Assembly: GCF_030272615.1 (NCBI RefSeq)
Contig: NC_081407.1
Location: 137,026,897-137,090,896, forward strand
DNA: 64,000 bases
Direction of reading: 5' to 3'
DNA from: Cryptomeria japonica
Taxonomy: Eukaryota > Streptophyta > Pinopsida > Cupressales > Cupressaceae
Below the pieces are notes generated by a model. That model saw only the letters and a list, made by a program, of their open reading frames with translations, did no database searches and was not told where the DNA came from. Position 1 is the stretch's first letter, and the number at the start of each line of letters is the position of its first letter. Of the stretch, positions 33,904 through 46,256 are shown piece by piece. A program made the position numbers and the translations under genes.

Positions 33904-35908
33904 TGTTATCACTGTTTAAAAAATGGGTATTCTTGTCCCATAATTGACTAAGTCTATGAAAATTTGAGTCTGGTAAGGCCTTGTTACCTCTAATTGCTTT
34001 AAGTCCAAAGAGGATTTACGGTTTAAGTTTTGATTGCTCCAGTGTCTAAGAAAAATCCTTTCATTCTAATTTTGTGTTACCTTTTTTTCACTTATAGAAG
34101 GGTCCGTCTGTTGTGAACAGTGTCCCCCACCTTCTTATTTCTTCCTAGGTGGGTCTAGCAGCACATTATTTTTCTAAGTCTTTCCTATTGTTCTTAATGT
34201 TTAACCGGTCTTCCTCAACATTGTGCAGGTTCCTTTTAATCTAAAGGCGTGCGTGAATTCGCAAGTCAAAGATGCCCGTGGGTTACCGTTTGTGAAGTGG
34301 CGAAAGGCAAAAAGTGGGTCCGGCATCCAGATTTTCACTAAGGTAAAGGCTGATCAAGTTCCCTTTGATTGGATGTGTTGTTCACCAAAAGTGATAACCT
34401 AAGTATACCTGCAAATCTATCTATGAGATAGCCAATCTCAATCAATGAAACACCTCAAGGCTTGGACAACATAACATAGGATCCTAATGATCCTCCTGCA
34501 CTTCAGGTTCTACTAGACCTAGGGGGGGACACCCTTTTGATGCATTGAATACAACAATCACAAACATAAGACTGTATCAACAATGAGCAGACAAACCATT
34601 CCACAAGCTCACCAAATTAGGTAACATGTACAGATAGGCTGGATCTTATACAAATAATAGGTGAAATAGAGCTTTGGAAGGATAGAACATTAACCCCTAA
34701 ACATAAAGGGAAATAGATTTATTTTTTAAAATATATATCTGAGACCATTCCCAAATCTATCAAAGACTAGTGCCTTGTTCATTGGGCAGCAGAGTCACTC
34801 ACAGAACTACAAATATAAATCATAGATGCAAGTTTGTTTTCCTTAAACAAGATATTCATGCATCAATACCTTATATTAATGCACTATTTGATTCATTCAC
34901 AAATTCATCAGATCTGGATACATATTTCCTTATTTATGACTGACTATAGAATTTAAACTCTTCATTGGAGAATTCCTACAAACAATCATACAATCTCCTT
35001 GAGATGACAAATTTCATCCTCCTTGAGGATTGAATTCATAATAATGAAAAAACATATCACAAAGACAATCTTGTGGGAAATTACTCATGCCTGACACAAG
35101 GAAGACTTACAATTAAAACCATATTTACAATAGTGCACTGCAATCTCTATAGCCTGAAACCAAATAGAAGCATTTACAAACTTGGGTCAAGATCTTCAGA
35201 AAATGGAAGCCATCAAATCTGGAGCATTTTCCAAATTTCTGGAACCCCTACAACTGAAAAGAATTGGGAATAAAAAGGAAGAGGGAACCAAATCAAATCT
35301 GCAACTGAATTGTCAAATGTCTCCTCTCTAATTGAATTTTGTTCCCGTAGACACTACCTCCAAAATATCTCACATTTTTCAAAATTAACCTCATAATTAG
35401 ATTCCTCACTCCAAGAGCTTTCCGGCGATATATAATACTTTATATTTTAGCCAAAATTTAGACCCTGGGCGAATTAATCCCCATTTGTGCTCAATCATTT
35501 AAATTTTTCAAAATTTAATATAATTGAAACTATATCATTTACAATTTAATTTTTTGGCTCTGATCATGCTCCTGACGCTTTGCCACGTGGCAGGATCTGA
35601 TTGGCTGATGGGGTTCACTGGGTGCCACCTGGGATGACACCTCATCACCGCCACATGTTCTCTTTCTCATCCATCACTTGGCCGCCACGTGTATGCCACC
35701 TCAGCGCCACATCATCGCCACCTATGCACCACCTCACCTGCCCCGCCTACTGGACATCTGACTGTACCTACCACCTATGCACCACCTGGTTTTCGCAACT
35801 TCGCAGGGTTTAAACTACGCGCATCTTCCCTTCGCAAAGTAGCGCGAGCCGTTGATTTCCATCGAACATGCTCACTGGTTAATCTGCTTTTCTCTGCAAA
35901 ATTCCACC

Positions 35909-37454
35909 TGTAGACACCTAAAAATGGTCAACGCTTGCGGAGTCATATTTTAACATTTGCGCATTGCCTCATTTTAGGTTTTTGCGTCGCATTAACATTT
36001 CTCCTATGTCACGCACTTGGTTTTTATCATTTGCGAACATCGAGTCATTCTTCTATATTCTTCATTCATCTCGCTCTCAAATTTGGTCTTGTCAACAACA
36101 CTATCCAATCATGATTTTGATCAATCTTATCCTATCACATCAATGTGCGTGCTCATTTGTCATCATTGTGGACATCGTCAAACCTAATTAGGGTTTTGTC
36201 CTCTTATTAATCTTGTCGTTTTGTCATCAATCCTTATCATTTTCAATCTTGTCGTTTTGCGATCGATTTGTCATCGATCGTTGTCATGTTCGATCTTGTC
36301 ATTTTGCAATCGATTTGTCATCAATTGTGGTCATTTTCAATATTGTCATTTTGCAATCTATTTTGTCATCGATTCTTGTCCTCTTGTCGATCTTGTCATT
36401 TTGCGATCGATTTGTCATCGATCGTTGTCTGTCTCAATTATGTCAATTTGGATCAATTTGTCATTGTTCCTCGTCAATTGGCGTATTTATCAATCAAATC
36501 ATTTAATCAAAATCATGATCGAATCAATTATCTTCAATTAAGACCTAATTGTCATTCTCATTGCTAATTCATCTTCTAGGGTTTCATGATTTGATCATTT
36601 AACCTTGTGTGTCATTTCTTCCTCTAGGATTAAATAATTAATTATTTATCCTAAGTCTTCTTGTCACAATTAAATGTTCATTTAATTGGCTAATTATTCC
36701 TCTTTGTGAATTAATTAATAAATGACAAATTATTAATTAATTTACCTAATTTCTAATTTCCATCAATTTCTTAATTCCTAATTTTCCTAATTCCTCCTAT
36801 TTTCTAATTTTTCTAATTTCTTAATTCTTAATTTCAATTTCCTCCTATTTCTCTCCTAAATTCATGGGAATGACATAGAAATTTGTCATAATTTGTCATA
36901 ATTGACAATTAATCAATTCTTGACATAGCAATTTGTCATAAATTGTCATAAAATTCTTGACATAGAATTTGTCATAAATTGTCATAAATCCTTGCATAGC
37001 AATTTGTCATAGACATGTCATAATTTTGCTATTCTTGATTTGAATTTCCATTCGAATCACTATCATGCTAATTTGTTCATCTCTCCAATTTATCTATAAA
37101 TTGGATGATCTTCATCAATCAAAGCTAATTGGTAATCAGACTATCAAATTTCTAGTCAATCACATTTCTAGTACTCTTGATCAATAATCTTGTCTACTTG
37201 CTTTCAATTTTGTGTGTGCACTTGTAGGTGAGATCCACAACCAAACCATTTGAAGAGGAAAGAAGAACAATGGAGCCGCATGAAGGAGCATTCAAATCAT
37301 ACCTTTGGTTTGCTTAATTTCTAGTTTTGAATGTTTTTATTTCATGTCTCTATTGAGTGTTGTTTAGGATAGATCATTGCAATGAGCTTTTGTGATTGAG
37401 CTAATGATTAATGTTTTGATATGCTTGTGATGATTTCCTATTTCCTATGCTACA
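35909..37454 (+). mobile_element. Solo gypsy LTR (family B), plus orientation, inside G
   Basis: Starts TGTAGACACC, ends CTATGCTACA, 1546 bases, with a perfect CCACC duplication (35904-35908, 37455-37459). Inverted relative to the copy at 11559-12941. Long overlapping frames at 36213-36567 come from its tandem repeat and are not genes. Confidence 0.9.
36255..36447. repeat. 47-50-bp tandem repeat in LTR B(+)
   Basis: Four units beginning ttttgcgatcgatttgtcatc or close variants at 36255, 36302, 36349 and 36399. Each contains gatcgatttgtcatcgatcg-like palindromic pieces. Confidence 0.8.
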
Positions 37455-40288
37455 CCACCTATCTACCTCAGGAAGCGTGCCTACGTGGGGTCCACCTGGT
37501 CGCTGCCCAGTCACCTCCTCCATTGCCTCAGGATCCATGCTCACGTGTGGGCCCATAGGCACCATCCATCAAAAGCCTTTATGGCTTAGACATATTACTA
37601 CTATGCGATTTTGCTTATATATACCAAAAAGAACCACTTCCCAGTGCATGTGGGATTAATGCCTATGCCTGGGACTGCATTTTTTGAAAGCTTTTTTCTG
37701 AGTCTTTTCATGGCGCCTCTTCCTCATCCACCACACATAGGGGCTTCATTTTAAAAACCTCACGAAATACATTGTGCTTGAGAGTTTAGAATGGCATTCA
37801 GCCATTACTGGTTCCCACATGGGGGAATGTTGGAGTTCATACTTACCATATTTGCATTGCATTTTGTTTGAATGTTTTTGCTGGTCTTTTTTACATGCCA
37901 TGTGAGACTTTGGCTCTTGACTGCAGGCTCCCTCAAACACTACACAAGAGGCATGGACCATACAGAGAGGAAAACAAATGCTATTTTCTTAATTTTTAAA
38001 CATGGCTTCCCAACAGCCACTACGCAGGGAGGACACTGGCATTTTACACCTGCCATGATGCATTTACTGATGGTTTCTATGCATAAGGTAAAGATCAATA
38101 CCCTCCTTCCTCCTCAGAACATTATCATTCATACAACCCTTAGCAATTTCATTTGCTAATTTTCTCTTGCAGCCAACTTCAACGCTTATGTCCAGGTTAG
38201 AGGAAAATGGGGAAATTTGACTACAAAAAGCATTGTGAAGTTTGTTGTTGCTGCTGTAGTTGGGAGAGCACGTGAGAATGGATACTGCTGCTTGCTTTAG
38301 ATTTGTTTAAGACTTTAAAATAGTCCTCCACCATGTCACGTGAGAGGGAGGAGTTGCTGGTTTAGCTCCAGCAAATGCCTTTTACCACATACATGGAAGG
38401 GTTTTGGCAAAGGTTGTAAAAACTGGGCTTTACACCAGCCAAAGGCATTTGTTTGGAATGTTTTCTAATGCTGCTCTCCATCAAACTCACACCATTGCAT
38501 TGCTGCTAAAATTTCTGAATTGCCCCTTTCTCATTTGTGCAGAGAGACTTTGGCTTCATGCCAATTGAAATTTGCTTTTGGAGTTGGATTTATGCTTGGC
38601 AATGTTTCACGCGGAGAGGGATGCCCATATGCATTTGTTGAAAGGTCTCTCATGGCTCTTTTTCCATAACACATACAACTAAAAAAACATCATACATTTC
38701 TACTATTTCATTTTTCCTGGAGTTTCATTTGCCTCTTCTTGAATGTAGGGGAGTTGCTGGTAAAGTCATTTGCCAAAAGCATTACTTTAGTTTGAAATGG
38801 CTCTTCAACCCAAACACCATGCGAACAGAAAAAGCAAAGACAATTCATTATGCGAATTATATTTGCTGAATGATCAATCCCCTCTCCATTCCACACCATT
38901 TCCAAAATACATTTGCATTTTTTTAAAATCTCTTCTCTATCGCTGGAGGAGGATTTGGTATTAAAATCGCCAATCTAAAATTGCCTAGAAGTCTACAGTC
39001 TTTTCAAACCTCATGACATGTCTCGTGATTACAATCCATATTTAGACATTCTGAAAAATCTCTCAGTGAACAAAGTCACCAATAAAAACAATGCAAGGGC
39101 AAGAGCCAGGTCGGGCCCCAAAGTGGGTCCGACTAAATTTTTTTTTGATTTCATGCAACTGAGCTCTGGAATGATTCAGGAACTTTAAACACACCTCTGG
39201 AAATGATCGGCATTGTTTTTGGATCATTAATCCGCATTTTACAACCTTCAGGCAATTACGCCACAATTTTCGCATTTAATCGCGAAGATGTAATTTTCAA
39301 ACCTATCAAAACACCTTTCTGGAGCTTGCCATCTGACAGGCGTGTACTCTGATATACAAGGATGACTTCTACCAAACGGTTTCTCAAGATGAGTCCTGAG
39401 CAAAGAGCTATTAATTTCTGAAAATGCCCAACTGGCTTTGTTGACACTGTGGACCTGATGAAGTCAATGTCCTGGCAACACATGACGCCTTTCTCAAAAA
39501 TATCAAACGACCTCCGTAGGTCCTCAAATTTGGAACATAGGTACCTTACAGTACATATTAAATCTTTGAATTCTTAGTTCGATCACCAGACTGACAGGAT
39601 GCAAATGGCGCGCTCACAAAATGGCTACATTAACTGATATAACACTAGAGTGCGGATAACTGAATTTGATGGTAAAATGAGCTTTTTTGAAAACTGATCA
39701 AACGGATTGGTGGAGGCTCAAAATTTTAAACGTAGCTCATCATTTATACCAACATTAACCCAGAACAAACATTCTGACATGACGCTTACTGAGGCAACTT
39801 TTACACTTATGCGAAATAGGGCTCCGACTAGCTGTCGAAACAAGGACTAGTCAAACCACACAAACTACAAACGGATTCGTCAAGACCTGAAATTTTGTAG
39901 GCTGACTCACATTAATGCATAGAATTGAATCCTTTTTGAATTTCTCCATGACGATCAACAGGGAAAAATATGTAATCGCTCAAAGTAGGCTACTCAATAG
40001 AATCTGCATTTGTGCCTAGAATGCACTTTCAGCTCACCCCTCAAACTGGGTACCTCATAAACTTATCCAAATTGAATTCTGAAAGTTTCACATCACTAAA
40101 TAGGTCAAATGAAAGGTGTGGGACGTGAATCCCAAGCCTTACCCTCTGAAAATCAACGGGCTCCAGTTTACCCCCTTGCTAACTAGGCATTCAAACTGAC
40201 TCATTTAGGTGCCTTTTTGACATACAGAGCAAAATTTTGAAATGGGCCTATAAAATTTGGCTCAAATTTAATTAGTCCCAACAGGATG

Positions 40289-41372
40289 GCTCACGCGGTT
40301 TTGCTCGATGAAGGTGCACGGGTTTTAGGCTTCACGAAGTGGCAAAAAGGAAATTGGATCCGCGAGGCAGTAAAAACTTAAGGTAAATGTCGATCAAGTT
40401 CTTTTTGATCGGATGATCAGTGCTTTTTCACAGCCCTAAGGTGCCTAAGATTTAACCATCATAAAATAGAGAAGTGACATGGCAGAACAGATGGATCAGA
40501 CCACTGATGAAAAGACAAATTGTCAGATGCACGTGGCAGTCTTGAAGTGGATCCCATGGAAGTTTTTTTGAAAAGTGAGTGACACGTTGGTTTCTTTTGC
40601 CAGCCAGTTGCCAGGTTGGATGGTGCTGAGTTAGAGGGCCCACTTCTACCGGTTAAGTTTGTTAAAAGGCGGGTATCTCAGGGATGATCCGATGATGGGC
40701 ACCATTTCGCAAGACAAAGATGCAGGGTAATTACCATTCGCGAAGCAGCAAAAACCGCTAGCCTTAAACACTTGGAGCACAGTTAGTGGGGTTAGCCACC
40801 AGTCACAGGACAAGATAAAGACCAATCAAGTTCCTTTTGATCGGACGACCCGCGTGGTTTTGCTGGGTGAATATACACGATGTTTAGCTTTTGCGAAGTA
40901 GTGAAAGAGATCTGAGCTCGTCGCCGAATGAAGAATAGTCAATAAAGTAAAGGTCATGCAAGTTTCACTAGATCTGATGGTTGGCGTGATTTTGCTAGAT
41001 GAAGAAGCACGGATTTTAGGCTTCGCAAAATGGTGAAACAACAAAGTGATAGAAACATAGACATTTTATGATCCATTGGAGCGAAATTTTTGAATTCATT
41101 CGTGAATTCAATTCTGAGGTGATGGTCGAAGCATGTGGTGTCAATGTCGTAGTTAAGAGCCTGATTGCCGTATATACACTCACATTAATTGAATATAGGC
41201 ATTATTTTGAAGAGTTGTTGCAGAAAAGCTGGTGTAGAGTAGAGTTCTTCAGGCTGAAAATAGGTTTTCTTGTATTTTGCTTACTAGTTACTTGAAAGAT
41301 TGATTGAATTGTGGTTTTGGTCTATTAAAGAATTGCAGTGATTAGTAATTGAATTACTTGCATATCATTGAG
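40289..41372. other. LTR F (copy 2) upstream region with repeated modules
   Basis: Several related modules of about 100 bases: a gatcaagttc.tttgatc phrase, then a cgcg..ttttgc or catttcgc half and a ..gcgaag(c/t)(a/g).caaaa or gtgaaa half. Clear at 40290-40420, 40675-40770, 40815-40915 and 40965-41045; the part at 34230-34375 is one more, split off by insertion G. They correspond to the two hairpin modules of copy 1. A candidate promoter region for the ORF. Confidence 0.6.
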
Positions 41373-44300
41373 ATGGCACCCAAAACGGACTTCACAGGGA
41401 AAGTTAATTACCAGGAGAGAGCAATTTGTGATGATTTCTTGGAACAGTTGTCTATGTCCACAAATGTAGCAGCTAAAGTTAAGGAATTAGTGCCCAAGGC
41501 TCCTCGCTTGAGAATAGGAGAAGGATTATATGACAAGGGAAATTGGTTGAGAGATCCACAAATAGGGTTGTCTGGTTTGGGTTTGTTCAAGGTTGGTTTT
41601 AGTATGAGACACTCCCCTTCCCTGATGAACAATATCTGGGAGTTGGATGTAGGTAAATTGGTAGTCCCTGGAGTGTTCATGGATGTGGATCTCCTAACTC
41701 AGATTGCACACAACTATGACCCTATTACCAAAAGTGTTAGGGATATAAATGGAAAAACCCTCATTGAAGTAAATGATGATGAATTCAGAAATGTATTTGG
41801 TCTTAGTGAGGTGTCCAATTATTTGGAACCCATTAATTTTAAATCATTTGCTCAGGTCTACAATGCATAGAAGAATCATCTTAGAAATGGTCCTCTTAAA
41901 GAATTCTTTGTTAAAATAGGTGGATTGACTGTTGTAGGACCTAATACCATGGAGCCTTTCTCCTTAGATTTGTTCACTCTTAGAGCCAAAGGATTATACT
42001 GGTCACTCTGCTTGATTTTTGGAGAGGATGCTGAAGTGAACATGCTGACTCATTACATGCTAATGATACCTCAAATTTTAAATCCTTCTTTGGCAGTCAC
42101 ATTTGATTATGCCCCCTATATTACTAATGCAGTCCATGAAGGCTTGTTAGGGATTAAGAATGGTAAGGTGGATAGGCCTTTTGGATGGTACTCCCTTCTC
42201 ATGCATCTGTTTCTATTCAAGGGTGGTGACTACTTTGCTAATGAAATAGATCTAGTGAAAGAAAAGGATGGGGAGAAAATGTCAGTTCAATTATGAAGCA
42301 CGGTGCTATCATGGGACAGGGAAGATGCTAGCTACCTAAAGTTTGATAAGTGCTTTGCATCCAAGATTAGAATTCTCTTATGCTTAGAGAATCCAAGGGT
42401 CCCTAAAGGTCTTTTGGAGTTTCTTAGGCCAAAGGAGTTTGCTGAAGAAATCAAAATTATCTACAATTGGGGTGACATGTACTTGTACCCTCTTTCCACA
42501 GTTTTCAGAGTGTACGGTTTCAGAGGTACCCCATTTTTGTTACCATATCAGGTCCCACTGAAAGTAGGAATTTCAGAGATCCTCAAGAAGATTGGGGGTG
42601 TACAAGAGGCAGAGCTATCCAATAGAGGAAAATGGACAATTTTCCCAACAGTGACAATAGCACATCAATTTGTAATTACTAAGGGTGGGTGGAAGTGCTT
42701 TGAAGAATTCTTTCAACCCTACCATTTGTCCACTACAATTTCAAGGTTTTCTGACCCTGAAGACTTCTTTGATGGTATGTTTAGGAAAAGGGTAGTATGC
42801 AAAGGCATACCTCACCAATTCCAATTCCCTGAAGACCTCATCAGAAATGAGTTTGATTTGGATGAGCAGGAGCTGAGGAAAGAGAAATGGGTGGCCTACA
42901 AGAAGGCCCTTGATTTTGTACACCAATTTGACAGCAGCTATGACCCCTTATCCAGTTTTTATCCCTTTGAGGAAAAGGCAAAATTCCTAATTCTTTGTTT
43001 TGAAGATGTAATGCAAACATTGAAAGAGAAGAGGGAAGCGGTGATTAAAAATAACCCTGAGAAGGCAAGACTAGTTCTAGCTAGGTCTACATCTGCTAAA
43101 GCAATCCCTCTGGTTGATTATGTATTACATAAGAAATCTAAGTACAGTGTGTTGGTGCCAACAATAGGAGAGCCTTCTACTTCAAGAGGGAAGAGGAAAA
43201 TACAAGATGTCATTGACATTCAGGACTCCCCAAAGAAGCAAAGAGTGGGAAAGGAAGTGCAAACTAATGAGCCCTTGTATTCCCCATCTCAATCCCCCAT
43301 TTATATTGGAGATGAGCAGGCAATAGCTGAGCAATTGTTGTAGTTAGGGAGTCTTGGAGAGATAGCCTATACCTATGATGAAGTAGAAGATGGAATGCCT
43401 GAGGAGCCAAAAGATGCTAAGATGGGCATAACCACCAATGAGTTCAAAGGCCAGGAACTGGATCTTGCCACAAAATAGGCTAGTGAAGAATTCTTAGCTG
43501 ATAGAAACTTTGTTACCACAAGAGCTTTCATGTAGTTTGTGTGGAAGAAGAATATTGATAAGTTCAATGCCAGATGTGAGAAGAGGAAGAAGGAGCAACC
43601 CCACAAGGATGCGGTTGTGGTGGAAGAAGAAATAAAACAAGAAATGGTCACTAAATTTAAGACCATCACTCCTGAGCAAGGAAGGGAAATGGTAGCGAAG
43701 GATGGTGTACTCATCCTCCCTGAATGGGATATAGTAGATGCCTTGGTTTTAGAGGCAGTCAGGAAATAGTCCAAGCCTATGGAAGGAGTAACCCTCAGCA
43801 AGGATAATGCTACCCTGGTCATGTGGTCTCTGAAGAGAGATGAAAATAAAAAGAAAAAGGATACCCCAGAGTCAAGCTACCTTGGAGGTATGATAGTGAA
43901 GAGAGTACAAAATATTGGAGTGGTGGAGACTGCTAGCATAGTTTTGGAAACTGCAAAGTTCAATGTTGTAGTGGTAGAAAAGGAAGCAAAGGAAAGGGCA
44001 TATCTCCAAGCTAAGTTGGAGACAGTGTTAAAATCTTACAATGATGCCAAAGGAGAGGTAATGAGCTGAGACACTATTATTGCTAATTTGAAAAGCCAAT
44101 TGGCAGGACAATACCATCGAGGTGAGTCCTCAACCTTGATGATTGCTTCTTCTCCTGCACAGCCTCCATCTACTAGCCCTATCATTGATTTCCCACCTTT
44201 TCCTACACCTTCTAGTTCCCAATCAGTTGAGATCACTCCTTAGGAGTTGGAAAAGCTAAAACAGACTCAAATCCTGTTTGCAAATAAGTATGAAGAGAGA

Positions 44301-44951
44301 GTGAGGGCCACAATTTTGAGTTTTGCTGACACTATAGGATCATCATTGGTGTATAACAACATGGGTAAAGTTTTGGACATATGGAATGAGCTAAATGGAG
44401 ACAAGGCTATTCTAATGCCTATTTTGGACAAGTGGAAGCCTAGGGAAGAGGACTTAGAACTTATATGTGTATCTTATGATGAGGCAGGGGCTGACCCCAT
44501 TATCAAATCCGCTTGTGACTTGACAAAGGATTTGGCAAAGCTAGCAGAAGGAATAGATAATGCAGAGAGGAAGATCAGTTTGTATAAGAAAGAGTACATT
44601 GAGTAGGTATTTGAATTATTTCCTGGGGGTTTTTCCAGTCTAGCTCAATTGAAGGACAAACAAGTATGGCCTAATGAATTAGGAGCCAACCTATCATTAA
44701 GGATAAAGGGAATCATTAGCATAGATGATACTTCCCTATTTGTCAGAACAATTAAGGAGATAGACAAGATTAAATCACACTATGGCTTTCTAAATTCAGA
44801 GGTCAATAAAATGAGAAATTCTTGGAAGAGATTAACCAAGATAAAAGGGAAAGTTATTAACTTTTCATGGCCTGCTGATGACGCGTACCGAGAGTGGACA
44901 AGAAAGTATGCGGTGCTGGACGCGGAGGTTCAAGAAGAAGCTGCAAAATGA
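41373..44951 (+). pseudogene. LTR-borne ORF of family F, copy 2 (nine stops, no net frameshift)
   Basis: Homolog of the ORF at 16351-19995, starting MAPK at 41373 and ending TGA at 44949-44951 (about 1193 codons). All open pieces (from 41373, 41925, 42303, 43539, 43779, 44247, 44649) lie in one reading frame, interrupted by stops at 41868, 42294, 43341, 43476, 43533, 43767, 44067, 44241 and 44604. At several of these copy 1 has CAA, CAG or TGG, so C-to-T or G-to-A change explains them. About 77% identity over the first 84 residues. The conserved blocks, the KKQRV and VIDIQDSP motifs, the coiled-coil region and the SHYGFLNSEVNKMRNSWK stretch are kept. Function unknown. Confidence 0.8.
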
Positions 44952-45876
44952 CAACTGGCAAAAGGGGGCCGTTAGAAAATAGAAAAGATTTGTGACTTCT
45001 TGTTGAAACAAGAAGATTGTTGTAACAAACTTTTTTGAAAAGGGTTCGAAGCTTTTATGCATCCATAATGTTATAAATGGATACTAGGACTAGTTAAAGG
45101 GGGATCACAAGAATTTGTAAAGAAACTCTGTAGAAATTTATCTGGGTTTTTTTTACTTTACATAGAATATTTTGAGTTTTGTAAGTTTTAAAAAAAAAAT
45201 GAATATCAATATACAGACCATAAACTTTCGAGCCTAGAATTTGTGTTGTCTTCTAGTGTACTTTCAATAATTTACTAGTTTCATTTGGGTAATCTAGGGT
45301 TATTCAATTGAACATGGATTGTAATGCAGTCTTTATAGATAAGTTTCTTAGCTTTCTTCTTTAGGAGGGGAATTAAATACGCAAGAAATATCTCTGTCAG
45401 TATGTTATTTTGTTGGAGACTATGAATCTAATGAACATTGTCTAGTCTAAGAAGGAAAGATTCTTATATATGTTAGGCATGTATGGGGTTGGGAGAAGCC
45501 AAAGTGATGATATGTATGGAGACATTTGATTGTGAGATCCTTGTTTAATTTGGATGACTCTATGGCCTGGATAAGGCACTATTATCAATTGTAGTTCTCT
45601 CTCTACATTTCTTGAAGATCAATACTGAATATGAGCATAAGCTTTCTTTTATTATTTCAGTTTGTGTTTGAGGCAATAAGATTCACTGGTTTTGGACTGG
45701 TTTACTATGGATCTATTTTAAAAGTGTGAAATTATTCATAGAAGGTATACCCGCCTAAACTTTGGATAAGTTCAAAGTGTAGAAGGTTCTTGAAACCTTG
45801 TCATATGTTGCTCTGAGGTTTATTATTTTTCTTTATAAGGGATAAGAGGGGAATCAGAATTTGAGAACAACAAAAG

Positions 45877-45894
45877 TGGCGACTCTACTAGGGA
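45877..45894 (+). promoter_or_regulatory. Primer-binding site of element F
   Basis: TGGCGACTCTACTAGGGA, four bases after the LTR end at 45872. The TGGCGACT beginning is common in giant plant gypsy elements, where an arginine tRNA primer has been described; I cannot verify the tRNA here. This site proves that the unit ending in GAGAACAACA is an LTR. Confidence 0.8.
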
Positions 45895-46256
45895 GAGTCA
45901 TAGTGTGTATCCAGATGCACATTGGTGCTTGAATTAGCTAGGAATATTGTTTGGATATCTATGTTCAAAATTGTTTGTCTGACCTTTGATTCGTGCTTTT
46001 TCTTTCTCTCTTTGAAAATCTTTGTGATTTTGATTTTTAAAGATCAACAAATTTTCTATGTAAAGCTTGTTTTCATATTTCCCATGGTCTTTGTGGGTGG
46101 TGACTCTAATGATCTTAACCAATCCTTTTGAAATAATTGAAATTATTTAAGAAAACAAGCATAATGCAAGGAGGGAAAAACACCAGATCTTTCATGAAGA
46201 AGCATCCTGATGCGGAGCATCATGAAAAACCCTTCAAGAACCCCAAATCAACATGG
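45895..46256 (+). other. Leader and possible gag start of element F
   Basis: About 260 bases without a gene, then a short frame from ATG 46164 (MQGGKNTRSFMKKHPDAEHH, continuing basic and acidic) that runs to about 46256. It may be the start of the F Gag precursor, cut by the segment that follows. Confidence 0.4.

Larger units (their letters stand above)
34376..40283. mobile_element. Insertion G: LTR-like unit without coding capacity
   Basis: Starts TGTTGTTCACC and ends AGTCCCAACA, with GGATG on both sides (34371-34375, 40284-40288). It contains the solo LTR B(+) at 35909-37454; without it G is about 4357 bases. I see no direct repeats of its ends, no primer site, no gag or pol. TG...CA ends plus a 5-bp duplication fit a long solo LTR or a large non-coding retrotransposon derivative. 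Family unknown to me. Strand not determined. Confidence 0.7.
33904..45872 (+). mobile_element. 5' LTR of element F (giant LTR, interrupted by insertion G)
   Basis: TGTTATCACTG to GAGAACAACA. Without insertion G and one GGATG copy it is 6056 bases. It holds repeated upstream modules, the decayed ORF at 41373-44951 and the downstream region with a single TATAAATGG (about 45071). Confidence 0.85.

Noticed and set aside
36213-36567. Three overlapping frames of about 100 codons
   Set aside because: They arise from the 47-50-bp tandem repeat of LTR B(+), which keeps several frames open; no conserved protein pattern.
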